This document shows, piece after piece, positions 47,378-56,229 of a stretch of DNA of 64,000 nt (within the stretch, counting starts at the first letter, position 1; every line of letters starts with the position of its first letter). Source of the DNA: Brevibacterium daeguense (GTDB lineage: Bacteria; Actinomycetota; Actinomycetes; Actinomycetales; Brevibacteriaceae). The DNA lies in contig NZ_JAJTWW010000007.1 in assembly GCF_021729135.1 (NCBI RefSeq), forward strand, positions 143,014-207,013, written 5' to 3'. Under the pieces are notes generated by a model. The model ran no database searches. It had not been told where the DNA came from and saw only the letters and a list, made by a program, of their open reading frames with translations. The position numbers and the translations under genes are program-made.

Positions 47378-48436
47378 ATGCAGACTCCATCCAGCCAGGT
47401 CCGGGAAGCAGTCACCGACACCGTGGAGAAGACCGCGCAGTTCGACTACTGGGCATTCATCCTCGGCACTCCCCTTCGGGTCACCGTCATCGTCGTCGCC
47501 GCGTTCATCATCAACGCGGTCGCGCGCCGGCTGATCCGCCGCTTCTCCCACTCGATCGCCGACGGATCGACCGCACGGCCGAACAAGACCAAGAAGTTCT
47601 CCGCAGCCGAGCGAGTCGTCGACCCCCAGGGTCAGGACCCGGTCGTGCAGGCCCGTCGCGCGCAGCGCGCTCGCACCGTCGGATCGATGCTGTCGTCGGT
47701 CGCGACCATCATCATCAGCACTCTCGCGATCCTCATGGTGCTCACGGAGCTCGGGTTCAACCTCGGACCGGTGCTCGCCTCGGCCGGCATCGCCGGAGTT
47801 GCGATCGGCTTCGGCGCTCAGGCCCTCGTCAAGGACTATCTGTCGGGACTGTTCATCGTCGTCGAGGACCAGTACGGGATCGGCGACACCGTGGATCTCG
47901 GCGAGGCGATCGGGGAGGTCGAGGAAGTCGGTCTCCGCACCACCCGGGTGCGCGGCATCGACGGCACCCTGTGGCACGTGCGCAACGGCGAGATCCTCCG
48001 CGTGGGCAACATGTCGCAGGGCTGGGCACGCGCCGTGATGGACATCCCGGTTCCCTACAACACCGACCGGCAGAGCATCGACTCGGCGATCCAGGACACT
48101 GTGACGGTGATCCGCAGGCGGCCCGAGATCGCCAAGGCCATTCTCGAGGAGCCGGAGATCTGGGGAGTGCAGGACATGACGGGCGAGGCCGTGACGATCC
48201 GAGCTGTCGTCAAGACCGAGCCCAACCAGCAGTGGGCAGTGGCCCGGGCCTTCCGAGCAGCGCTCAAGCACCAGCTCGACAAGCGGGGCATCTTCCTGCC
48301 GCCGACGCAGCAGGCCGTGCTGCGCACCTCGCCGGACCCGGTGCAGAGGACGAAGACGACCGAATCGGACAGAGTCGATGCCGAGTCCGAGGAGGCCGCG
48401 GAATCGGTCGGCAGCGGCACCCGGAGCGGCGGCTGA
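47378..48436 (+). CDS. MscS-family mechanosensitive ion channel
   Basis: Opens under membrane tension to release solutes. The 352-residue protein has an N-terminal helix (LRVTVIVVAAFIINAVARRL), a second (TVGSMLSSVATIIISTLAILMVL) and the pore helix FNLGPVLASAGIAGVAIGFGAQALVKDYLSG, then the beta domain GIGDTVDLGEAIGEVEEVGLRTT and an alpha/beta vestibule. The C-terminal about 40 residues are acidic and disordered. ATG 47378 lies 11 nt after TATCGT; leader very short and no clear Shine-Dalgarno. Confidence 0.93.
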   Translation: MQTPSSQVREAVTDTVEKTAQFDYWAFILGTPLRVTVIVVAAFIINAVARRLIRRFSHSIADGSTARPNKTKKFSAAERVVDPQGQDPVVQARRAQRARTVGSMLSSVATIIISTLAILMVLTELGFNLGPVLASAGIAGVAIGFGAQALVKDYLSGLFIVVEDQYGIGDTVDLGEAIGEVEEVGLRTTRVRGIDGTLWHVRNGEILRVGNMSQGWARAVMDIPVPYNTDRQSIDSAIQDTVTVIRRRPEIAKAILEEPEIWGVQDMTGEAVTIRAVVKTEPNQQWAVARAFRAALKHQLDKRGIFLPPTQQAVLRTSPDPVQRTKTTESDRVDAESEEAAESVGSGTRSGG

Positions 48437-48473
48437 TAGGCTGATTCCTCGGCTTCGAGACGAAGGGCGCAGG

Positions 48474-48893
48474 ATGATTGACCATGTGTCGCTCAAGCGA
48501 CCGGACAGCTTCTTCGAGATGATCGGCGGTCATGAGACTTTCGGCCGACTGGTGGACGCATTCTACCGGGAAGTCGCTGCTGATGAATACCTCATCGCCA
48601 TGTATCCGGAGGGCAAGGAGCTCAGCGGCGCAAAGCACCGGCTGCAGACTTTTCTGGAACAGTATTTCGGCGGGCCGACGACCTATTCCCAGGAGCGGGG
48701 ACACCCCCGGCTGCGCATGCGGCACAACCCCTATCCAGTCACGCCGACCGCGCGCGAGCACTGGCTGCGCCACATGCGCACGGCGATGGACGAAGTCGCA
48801 CTCCCCCCGATGTACGACTCGATGATGTGGGACTACTTCCAGCGAGCCGCCACCGCCATGGTCAACACTCCGGAGCCCGCCCGCCGGGTCTGA
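48474..48893 (+). CDS. glbO: Truncated haemoglobin, group II
   Basis: Haem protein binding O2 or detoxifying NO. The 139-residue globin has FFEMIGGHETFGRLVDAFYREVAAD, LQTFLEQYFGGPTTYSQERG, the proximal-His segment LRMRHNPYPVT and the group II Trp in PPMYDSMMWDYFQRAA. AAGGGCGCAGG precedes ATG 48474, 37 bp after the MscS stop, so the two may be co-transcribed. Its stop codon starts a 15-bp tandem repeat. NO detoxification would suit a genome with NirK, but that link is inference. Confidence 0.92.
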   Translation: MIDHVSLKRPDSFFEMIGGHETFGRLVDAFYREVAADEYLIAMYPEGKELSGAKHRLQTFLEQYFGGPTTYSQERGHPRLRMRHNPYPVTPTAREHWLRHMRTAMDEVALPPMYDSMMWDYFQRAATAMVNTPEPARRV

Positions 48894-48936
48894 ACCCGCA
48901 GCAGTCGAACCCGCCGGATCCGAACCCGTCGCGGTC
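48888..48936. repeat. 15-bp tandem repeat at the globin stop codon
   Basis: GAACCCG occurs at 48892, 48907 and 48922, exactly 15 bp apart, each preceded by T or C and C (TCTGAACCC, GTCGAACCC, TCCGAACCC). The first copy contains the TGA stop of the globin gene. Confidence 0.7.
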
Positions 48937-48979
48937 GGCCGCGCTGCCGTCGACTGAATTCCCCCGGAACGAGCCGCAG

Positions 48980-49660
48980 TCAGCGGGTGGATCGGGTCAG
49001 CACATGACCTGCCGCGGTGGACATGCGCAGCCACTGATCGGAACGGCGGACTTCGACCCGGTCCGCTGAGGCGAGGAAGCCCAATCCGTGCAGGGCGAAC
49101 GACGCACCCGCGTTCGGAGCCGGGCTCACCGCATCGAACACCGAGCCGAACTCCATCGGGCGCGACCACACCCGCCGGCGGAGCGCTGCGACCGCTGCGG
49201 ACCCCGCCCCGGATGGCGTTCCGGCGGCGACCTCGGCGATTCCCGCCTCGGCTGTGCGCGTGAAATCGGCCGCCGGAAGCGAGCCCAGCAGCTCCCAGGG
49301 CCCCCGCGGCGGCGCGACTCCCGCCCACGCGGCGCGGACCTCCTGCGGTGGCAGGGGCATGGTCAGCGTTCCGAGCGCCTCGGCCCGTGCGAACCGGTCG
49401 GCGATCGCGGCCAGCGGCACCACCGCATCGAGCCCGTCGTGCTCGGACTGCGGCAGCGCCAGCATCCTCATTCCCAGCTCCAGGGGCGTCTCGTCGCCGA
49501 TCCCATGGGGGTGAAGCGGTGAGACGGTCAGCACCAGAACGGTGCCGAACACCGACACGCGCATCGCGCCGTCCGGATCGAGCCGAGCCGCGCGGTTCGT
49601 GAGGACCCGCCAATCGGCGAAGGCGTGTGCGTCGTCGAGGACGATGTCGGTCATCGTCAC
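48980..49660 (-). CDS. Conserved hypothetical protein
   Basis: Not recognised beyond being an actinobacterial protein often placed beside acyl-CoA thioesterases. The 226-residue protein is soluble, Ala-rich, with LGMRMLALPQSEHDGLDAVVPLAAIADRF and the motif RRRVWSRPMEF. No catalytic motif is visible. The GTG start at 49660 overlaps the thioesterase stop by 4 bp (GTGA); ATG 49654 is an alternative. Translational coupling suggests a role tied to the thioesterase. Confidence 0.75.
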   Translation of the reverse strand: MTMTDIVLDDAHAFADWRVLTNRAARLDPDGAMRVSVFGTVLVLTVSPLHPHGIGDETPLELGMRMLALPQSEHDGLDAVVPLAAIADRFARAEALGTLTMPLPPQEVRAAWAGVAPPRGPWELLGSLPAADFTRTAEAGIAEVAAGTPSGAGSAAVAALRRRVWSRPMEFGSVFDAVSPAPNAGASFALHGLGFLASADRVEVRRSDQWLRMSTAAGHVLTRSTR

Positions 49661-50196
49661 CGCCTGCGCAGAGGCACGGGGTCGGCGACGACTGCTGTGA
49701 GAGCGGCCGATTCGGCTGCGGTGAGTCGCCGGGCACGCCCGGTCTCCGAGTCAACGAACACGATGACGCTCTCAGCCACCGTATAGGCGCAGGATCCGTC
49801 CGGCTCCGCGATCACGTACCCCACATCGACTGTTGCGGGGCCGACCGAGGAGATCACGGTGTCGATCGCGATCGGGCCGGTCCGGTAGGGGATCGGCTCA
49901 CGATACTCGATCCGGTGGGAGAACACGAGGATGTCGGATCCGTCCGACGCAGCCCCGAAGACCGCGGGAATCTGCTGCCCTTGCAGCACCTCAGCAACAC
50001 CGTGCATGCCGGGGCTCGCCGGTGCATCGCGCGTCGCCGTCGGAGAGCCGAAGGCACGCACCCGGGCCTCCTCGAGCAGGCGGAACTGAGCCACGTTGTT
50101 GATGTGGCCGTAGGCGTCCATGTCGCCCCAGCGCAGTTCGAGCAGCACGCGGGTGAACGGTCCCGACAGCAGGGGGTTGATCAGGTTCGCATCCAT
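49657..50196 (-). CDS. Hotdog-fold acyl-CoA thioesterase
   Basis: Hydrolyses acyl-CoA; 4HBT-type. The 179-residue protein has VLLELRWGDMDAYGHINNVAQFRLLEEARV, the classic WxDxDxxGHxNN signature with catalytic Asp, an insert of about 30 residues (TATRDAPASPGMHGVAEVLQ), and IEYREPIPYRTGPIAIDT and TVAESVIVFVDSETGRARRL. Starts at ATG 50196 or ATG 50205 (three codons earlier) are both possible. Overlaps the hypothetical gene and is divergent from tesB. Confidence 0.9.
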   Translation of the reverse strand: MDANLINPLLSGPFTRVLLELRWGDMDAYGHINNVAQFRLLEEARVRAFGSPTATRDAPASPGMHGVAEVLQGQQIPAVFGAASDGSDILVFSHRIEYREPIPYRTGPIAIDTVISSVGPATVDVGYVIAEPDGSCAYTVAESVIVFVDSETGRARRLTAAESAALTAVVADPVPLRRR

Positions 50197-50325
50197 GCCC
50201 TCCATCTTGCCACTCGAGCGATCGTTCAGTGGCACCGGCGGGAGCGGGCGGCAGATCCGGGAGGGATAGAATCTGGTGCGGTGCGCGGACGACGCGCCCA
50301 CGGAAGACGAATCGGGAGCGAGTAG

Positions 50326-51207
50326 ATGAATCATGCCGAGAACGTGGCAGAGCTGTACAGCATCCTGCAGCTGACGCCCACGGATCCGATCCATGTCAGC
50401 CAGGAATCGGAGTTCTTCCTCGGGCGGAGTCAGTTCAAGCCGGACGGCCGCGTCTTCGGTGGCCAGGTGCTGGCCCAGTGCGTGATGGCTGCCGGCGCCA
50501 CCGTCGATCCCGGCAGGCCGATTCACTCCCTGCACGGCTACTTCCTGCGCAGTGGGGATGTGCATGAGCCGATCGTCTTCGGCGTGGAGAACCTGCGCGA
50601 CGGCAGGTCGTTCTCGGCCCGCCGCGTCCACGCCTATCAGAAGAATGCGCCGATCATGTCGGTGATGGCGTCCTTCCAGCTGGAGCAGGACGGCTTCGAG
50701 CATCACGATGTGATGCCGGAGGGCATGCCCGACCCCGAGGACTGCCCGGAGATCAAGGACGTCGTCTCCGGTCTGGATCTGCCGCATGTGCAGGAATGGC
50801 TCGTGAAGCGTCCCTTCGACGTGCGGCCGGTCGAGCCGCCGATCTACCTCGATCACAGCGGGCAGAACGCTTCGCAGCAGCATGTGTGGATCCGCGTCTC
50901 AGCAGAGTTCCCCACCGATCCGCTTCTCAACGCGGCTGCGCTGGCCTACGCCAGCGACTTCAACCTGCTGGAACCTGCAATGCGCCGGCACGGCCTGGCC
51001 TGGCAGCGGCCGGGGCTGCGGCTGGCCAGTCTCGACCACGCGATGTGGTGGCACCGGCGTGTGCAGGCCGACGAGTGGATGCTCTACGCACAGAACTCAC
51101 CGTCCACCGAGGGCGGCCGGGCATTGGGAGTCGGTCGCGTCTTCTCCCGCCGCGGCGAACTGCTCGCCACCGTCGCTCAACAGGGCATGATGCGCCTCAA
51201 GGAGTGA
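50326..51207 (+). CDS. tesB: Acyl-CoA thioesterase II
   Basis: Double-hotdog thioesterase for medium and long acyl-CoA. The 293-residue protein has RVFGGQVLAQCVMAAGATVD, PIHSLHGYFLRSGDVHEPI, NLRDGRSFSARRVHAYQ and the C-terminal half with AALAYASDFNLLEPAMRRHG and SLDHAMWWHRRVQADEWMLY, which carry the Asp and other catalytic residues of TesB. The start ATG 50326 follows a purine-rich GGGAGCG. Ends at a hairpin shared with convergent ettA. Confidence 0.94.
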   Translation: MNHAENVAELYSILQLTPTDPIHVSQESEFFLGRSQFKPDGRVFGGQVLAQCVMAAGATVDPGRPIHSLHGYFLRSGDVHEPIVFGVENLRDGRSFSARRVHAYQKNAPIMSVMASFQLEQDGFEHHDVMPEGMPDPEDCPEIKDVVSGLDLPHVQEWLVKRPFDVRPVEPPIYLDHSGQNASQQHVWIRVSAEFPTDPLLNAAALAYASDFNLLEPAMRRHGLAWQRPGLRLASLDHAMWWHRRVQADEWMLYAQNSPSTEGGRALGVGRVFSRRGELLATVAQQGMMRLKE

Positions 51208-51223
51208 CCGGTGAGCACGACAC

Positions 51224-51260
51224 AGCGGAGCCGCGCCCGAAAGGGGGGTGCGGCTCCGCT
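51224..51260. terminator. Terminator between tesB and ettA
   Basis: An 11-bp perfect stem AGCGGAGCCGC/GCGGCTCCGCT around a 15-nt loop lies between two convergent stops, 17 bp and 15 bp away. Confidence 0.75.
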
Positions 51261-51274
51261 GCTGTGACCGGACC

Positions 51275-52957
<1,683 letters not shown>

Positions 52958-53034
52958 AGTAGGCCAAGGCTATCGGCTCCGAGCCCTGGGCGGCGAATCC
53001 CGGCAGCGCGCGGACGGCGGCTGCAGAATGCGGA

Positions 53035-53721
53035 TCAGCTGCCGCCGAGCGCGGGAGGCGGTCCCGCGGGCTCCTCCGCGGGCGCGTCGTCGGCACCACC
53101 GGAGCCGCCAGTTCCGGAACCACCGGAATCCGGTGCTCCTCCCCCCGCCGAGCCGTCGTCCGGCTCCTCGGGTTCGGGCGACTGCGTCCGGGGGCGGTTG
53201 ATGTCCTCACCGGGGATGTGGCCCGCTCCGTTGTCGGAGCCGTCCTCGTCTCGGGACTCACCGCTGGGCTCCGGGGCTCCCTCCGGTCGTTCGACGCGCC
53301 CCATCAGGCAGCTCCCGGTCGACTCGCCGGGCGGCATGAGCTCCGCGGTGGCGTCGCCGGCACGGATCTCTCCGACGACGCACCCCTCCTCGACACGAAC
53401 GCCGAACATCTTGGCGGGCACCTCATTGCCGAGTGGGGACTCATCGATCGTGGTCTCGAGGGCCGCAGCCTCGTAGCCGGCATCGATCAGCGTCGTGAAG
53501 AGCTCGTCGGTGGTGGGCAGGGATTCCTGCTGGGTCAACGGCTCCAGCGCAGAGAGCACCTCGTCGACGACGGCGGGCTCCTCGGCGGGCGCCCGGGAGG
53601 GTTCCACCGGGGAGGGCGACAGCAACGAGCATCCGGTGAGCGTCAGTCCGGAGGCGAGGACGGCGCCGGCGACGACTCGCCTGCCGAAGCTCGTGGGATT
53701 ACTGAGGATGCGCTGACTCAC
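53035..53721 (-). CDS. Secreted lipoprotein (DUF6993-like)
   Basis: The 228-residue protein has a signal peptide ending in lipobox LTLTGCSLL (Cys about residue 31), a folded part (about 50-130) with TTLIDAGYEAAALETTIDESPLG, two Cys (EEGCVVGEI and GSCLMGRV) that could form a disulfide, and a long Gly/Pro/Glu-rich tail. It resembles actinobacterial DUF6993 lipoproteins; function unknown. A 21-bp repeat array lies just upstream in its 5' region. Confidence 0.82.
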   Translation of the reverse strand: MSQRILSNPTSFGRRVVAGAVLASGLTLTGCSLLSPSPVEPSRAPAEEPAVVDEVLSALEPLTQQESLPTTDELFTTLIDAGYEAAALETTIDESPLGNEVPAKMFGVRVEEGCVVGEIRAGDATAELMPPGESTGSCLMGRVERPEGAPEPSGESRDEDGSDNGAGHIPGEDINRPRTQSPEPEEPDDGSAGGGAPDSGGSGTGGSGGADDAPAEEPAGPPPALGGS

Positions 53722-53736
53722 CCCCCTACTGTAACC

Positions 53737-53841
53737 GCAAGGCGCGGGCGAGCCAGCGCAAGGCGCGGGCGGGTCAGCGCAAGGCGCGGGCGAGCCAGCG
53801 CAAGGCGCGTGCCGGTCAACGCAAGGCGCGGGCGCCGGGCA
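53737..53841. repeat. 21-bp tandem repeat between ssb and the lipoprotein gene
   Basis: GCAAGGCGCG recurs at 53737, 53758, 53779, 53800 and 53821, a strict 21-bp period over five copies; unit about GCAAGGCGCGGGCGAGCCAGC with few changes. It lies 16-120 bp upstream of the lipoprotein start and 75 bp beyond the ssb stop. It is not inside a supported gene. Confidence 0.9.
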
Positions 53842-53915
53842 CCACGAAGGGAGGCAGTCGGTGGACTGCCTCCCCCTGCTGACCGAGTCGTCGGGCCGGC
53901 CTCCTGATCGCTGCG

Positions 53916-54509
53916 TCAGAAGGGTGCCTCCCCCGCCCCAGCAGTCGCGAGGTGCTGGTCCTCGGTCGTCTCGTCTGTCGCACCGGCGCTGTGGTGCGCT
54001 CCGCTCTCGGTGTCGCCAGGGTGCGAGCCGGGCACACCTGCCGTGAAGCCGACCTCCACCTCGCCGGACGAGGCCGAGGACCCATCACCCCAGGAGAACG
54101 GCTCTCCGTTCGGCCCCTCTCCGCCTGCGCTCTCCTCCTCTGCGGAGCGGCGCTTGCCGTACCGCTTGAAAGATGCCGTGCCGAACCGCAGATTGTGGCC
54201 GACCGCGTCGGCGATGATCTCCGCCGAGGTGCCGGCCTTGCCCTGAGCTTCCCAATCGCGGACCCGAAGCCGACCCATGACGATGACCGGGTCGCCCTTG
54301 GCGATCGAGCAGCTGACACTCTGCGCCATGGATCCGTAGACGGACACGTCGAACCAGCTGGTGTCTCCTTCCTGGTACCTGCCGGATTCGGGATTGTAGA
54401 ACTCATGGTTGACGGCCATCCGGAAGCCCGCGAACGGCCGTCCGTCGTCCAGCGTTCCGGTGCGCGGGTCGCTGCCGACGGTGCCGACGAGGTGATTGAC
54501 GAGTTTCAT
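53916..54509 (-). CDS. ssb: Single-stranded DNA-binding protein
   Basis: OB-fold protein. The 197-residue product begins MKLVNHLVGTVGSDPRTGTL, with FRMAVNHEFYNPESGRYQEG, TSWFDVSVYGSMAQSVSCSI and VIVMGRLRVRDWEAQGKAGTS. The C-terminal tail is acidic and ends GAGEAPF, lacking the usual DDDxPF tip that recruits repair proteins; this suggests a secondary SSB paralogue. AAGGA sits 8 nt upstream of ATG 54509. Same strand as the dynamin-like pair but separated by a hairpin. Confidence 0.93.
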   Translation of the reverse strand: MKLVNHLVGTVGSDPRTGTLDDGRPFAGFRMAVNHEFYNPESGRYQEGDTSWFDVSVYGSMAQSVSCSIAKGDPVIVMGRLRVRDWEAQGKAGTSAEIIADAVGHNLRFGTASFKRYGKRRSAEEESAGGEGPNGEPFSWGDGSSASSGEVEVGFTAGVPGSHPGDTESGAHHSAGATDETTEDQHLATAGAGEAPF

Positions 54510-54578
54510 GGTGCAGTCCTTCCCTGTAGTGGTGATCCCACTCTGGGAAGGCCGGCCGCCGCCGCGACAGAGACGAGT

Positions 54579-54615
54579 CCGGCCTGTGGACGATTCCGAA
54601 TCGTCCACAGGCCGG
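54579..54615 (-). terminator. 17-bp inverted repeat upstream of ssb
   Basis: A perfect 17-bp palindrome (54579-54595 with 54599-54615) with a 3-nt centre, 31 bp past the GTPase stop and 70 bp before ssb. It can be a terminator for the GTPase pair or an operator of ssb; the DNA palindrome is unusually long for either. Confidence 0.6.
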
Positions 54616-54645
54616 AAGACCGCGACGGTCAGGCGTCGTCCACAG

Positions 54646-56229
54646 TCACCGCAAGCCGTCGTAGACCGATCGATGCTCGCGCAGGATCGCGGTGATCGGC
54701 TCCAGATACGAGCCGGCCGCAGCCTGCTGCACTGCATCTCTGAGCCGTTCGTCGACTTCGGCTCCGGCCTCGCGTGCTCCGCGGGCGCGGGCGGAGGCGG
54801 CGACGGCCGAGGTGATCGCAGAGCCGACGATCCCGCCGACCAGCAGCACGGCCGGGATGGTCCACAGCAGGGCGGAACCGCCGATGAGCACGCCGGAGAA
54901 CACCAGCACAAGCTGCAGGAGGAGCCACAGCGCCCCGACGACCGTGGCGAGGAAGAACAGCACCTGGAAGAAGCCGGCGACGTTCCACCAGCTGGGCTTG
55001 CGTCGTTCGATCTCGACGGCGGTGACGGCGCGGTCGAGTGTGTGGGTGAGCTCCGCGGTGCTCTGCTTCTCCGCCCTGGCGACGTCGTGCTGCCATTGCA
55101 GGGGCAGTGCCCGCACCGCCTCGGAGACCAGTTCGTGGGCAGCCAGATTGACCCGGGCGCTCTGGGTGCGGGTGGTCTCCGGGACGGCTGCTCGGATCAG
55201 CTCCTCGCGGGCACCCCCGTGGCGAGCGCCCAGGGGGTCGGCCTGCCCGCGCTGGGCCCAGGCCAACGGCGGGTAGCCGGTCTTCTTGTAGGCCCGCCTG
55301 CGGTAGTCGTCCTCGACGGTCTGGACTACCGCTGTGACACCTGCGGCGTCGATCATCGCATCGACCAGCCGGTCAGCACCTGGCAGGCTCGTCGGATCGT
55401 CCAGCGGCTCGCCGAGCTCGGCGCGGATCTCGCCGGCCAGCGAACGCATGTCGGCGAGCAGCCGTTCCGCGGCGGCCTCCTTGGCCGCGACTGTCTCGAC
55501 GAGGACGTCGCGGATCGCGGGCACCCCCTCGCGGGTCAGCGCCGAAGCCAGCTGGATCCGCGCCGATCCCAGGCCGTCCTGCACCAGCAGCTGCTGCAGG
55601 TGATCATGGCAGGCGTTTCGCTCCTCCGCGGTGAGCGTGTCGATCTGGTTGAGCACCACCACCATGTTCGTCGAGTGCTCGGCGAACTTCGACAGATAGT
55701 GCGAATGGAGCGAGAAGTCCGCGTACTTCTGTGGGTCGACGACCCAGAACACGACGTCGACGAGGCCGACGAGCCGGTCCGACTCCAGCCGGTGCTCCGG
55801 TGCCGTCGAGTCGTGGTCGGGCAGGTCCAGCAGGATCAGTCCGTGCAGCGGCTCCTGGTCGGCGCCGTCCAGAGCGCTCTCGCGCCACGTCCGGTTGTCC
55901 GGCGGCACGCCCAGCCATGACAGGATCTCCTCGCCGCCGTCGCCCCAGACGCAGGCCGTCGGGCGCGAGGTCGTCGGCCGGCGCACTCCGACGCGGGCGA
56001 TCTCCAGTCCTGCGACTGCATTGAACAGCGAGGACTTGCCCGAGCCGGTCGAACCGGCGAAGGCGACCACGGTGAAATCCTCCCCGAGCCGAATGCGTGC
56101 GTCCGTCTTCTCCAGCAGGTTCCGGGCTCGCGCTTCCGTCTCCGCAGGAAGGCGCCCGGGCTCCAGCTCGAGCGCACGCCGGATTCCACCGGCCATCCGT
56201 TCGATCTCCTCATGGGTCCTCTGGCTCAC
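54646..56229 (-). CDS. Dynamin-like GTPase (second of pair), membrane-anchored
   Basis: The 527-residue protein has a G domain at about 45-230: P-loop AGSTGSGKSSLFNAV, switch Thr in RRPTTSRPTA, G3 LLDLPDHDS, G4 VVLNQID. It is followed by a helical region and two to three membrane helices at about 410-465 (GFFQVLFFLATVVGALWLLL and GSALLWTIPAVLLVGGIVGSAI). It overlaps the other GTPase by 4 bp. Related bacterial dynamin-like pairs act in membrane remodelling and division; the precise role here is unknown. Confidence 0.87.
   Translation of the reverse strand: MSQRTHEEIERMAGGIRRALELEPGRLPAETEARARNLLEKTDARIRLGEDFTVVAFAGSTGSGKSSLFNAVAGLEIARVGVRRPTTSRPTACVWGDGGEEILSWLGVPPDNRTWRESALDGADQEPLHGLILLDLPDHDSTAPEHRLESDRLVGLVDVVFWVVDPQKYADFSLHSHYLSKFAEHSTNMVVVLNQIDTLTAEERNACHDHLQQLLVQDGLGSARIQLASALTREGVPAIRDVLVETVAAKEAAAERLLADMRSLAGEIRAELGEPLDDPTSLPGADRLVDAMIDAAGVTAVVQTVEDDYRRRAYKKTGYPPLAWAQRGQADPLGARHGGAREELIRAAVPETTRTQSARVNLAAHELVSEAVRALPLQWQHDVARAEKQSTAELTHTLDRAVTAVEIERRKPSWWNVAGFFQVLFFLATVVGALWLLLQLVLVFSGVLIGGSALLWTIPAVLLVGGIVGSAITSAVAASARARGAREAGAEVDERLRDAVQQAAAGSYLEPITAILREHRSVYDGLR

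Noticed and set aside
53737..53841. CRISPR array
   Set aside because: The 21-bp units are contiguous with no spacers between them and no cas genes nearby.
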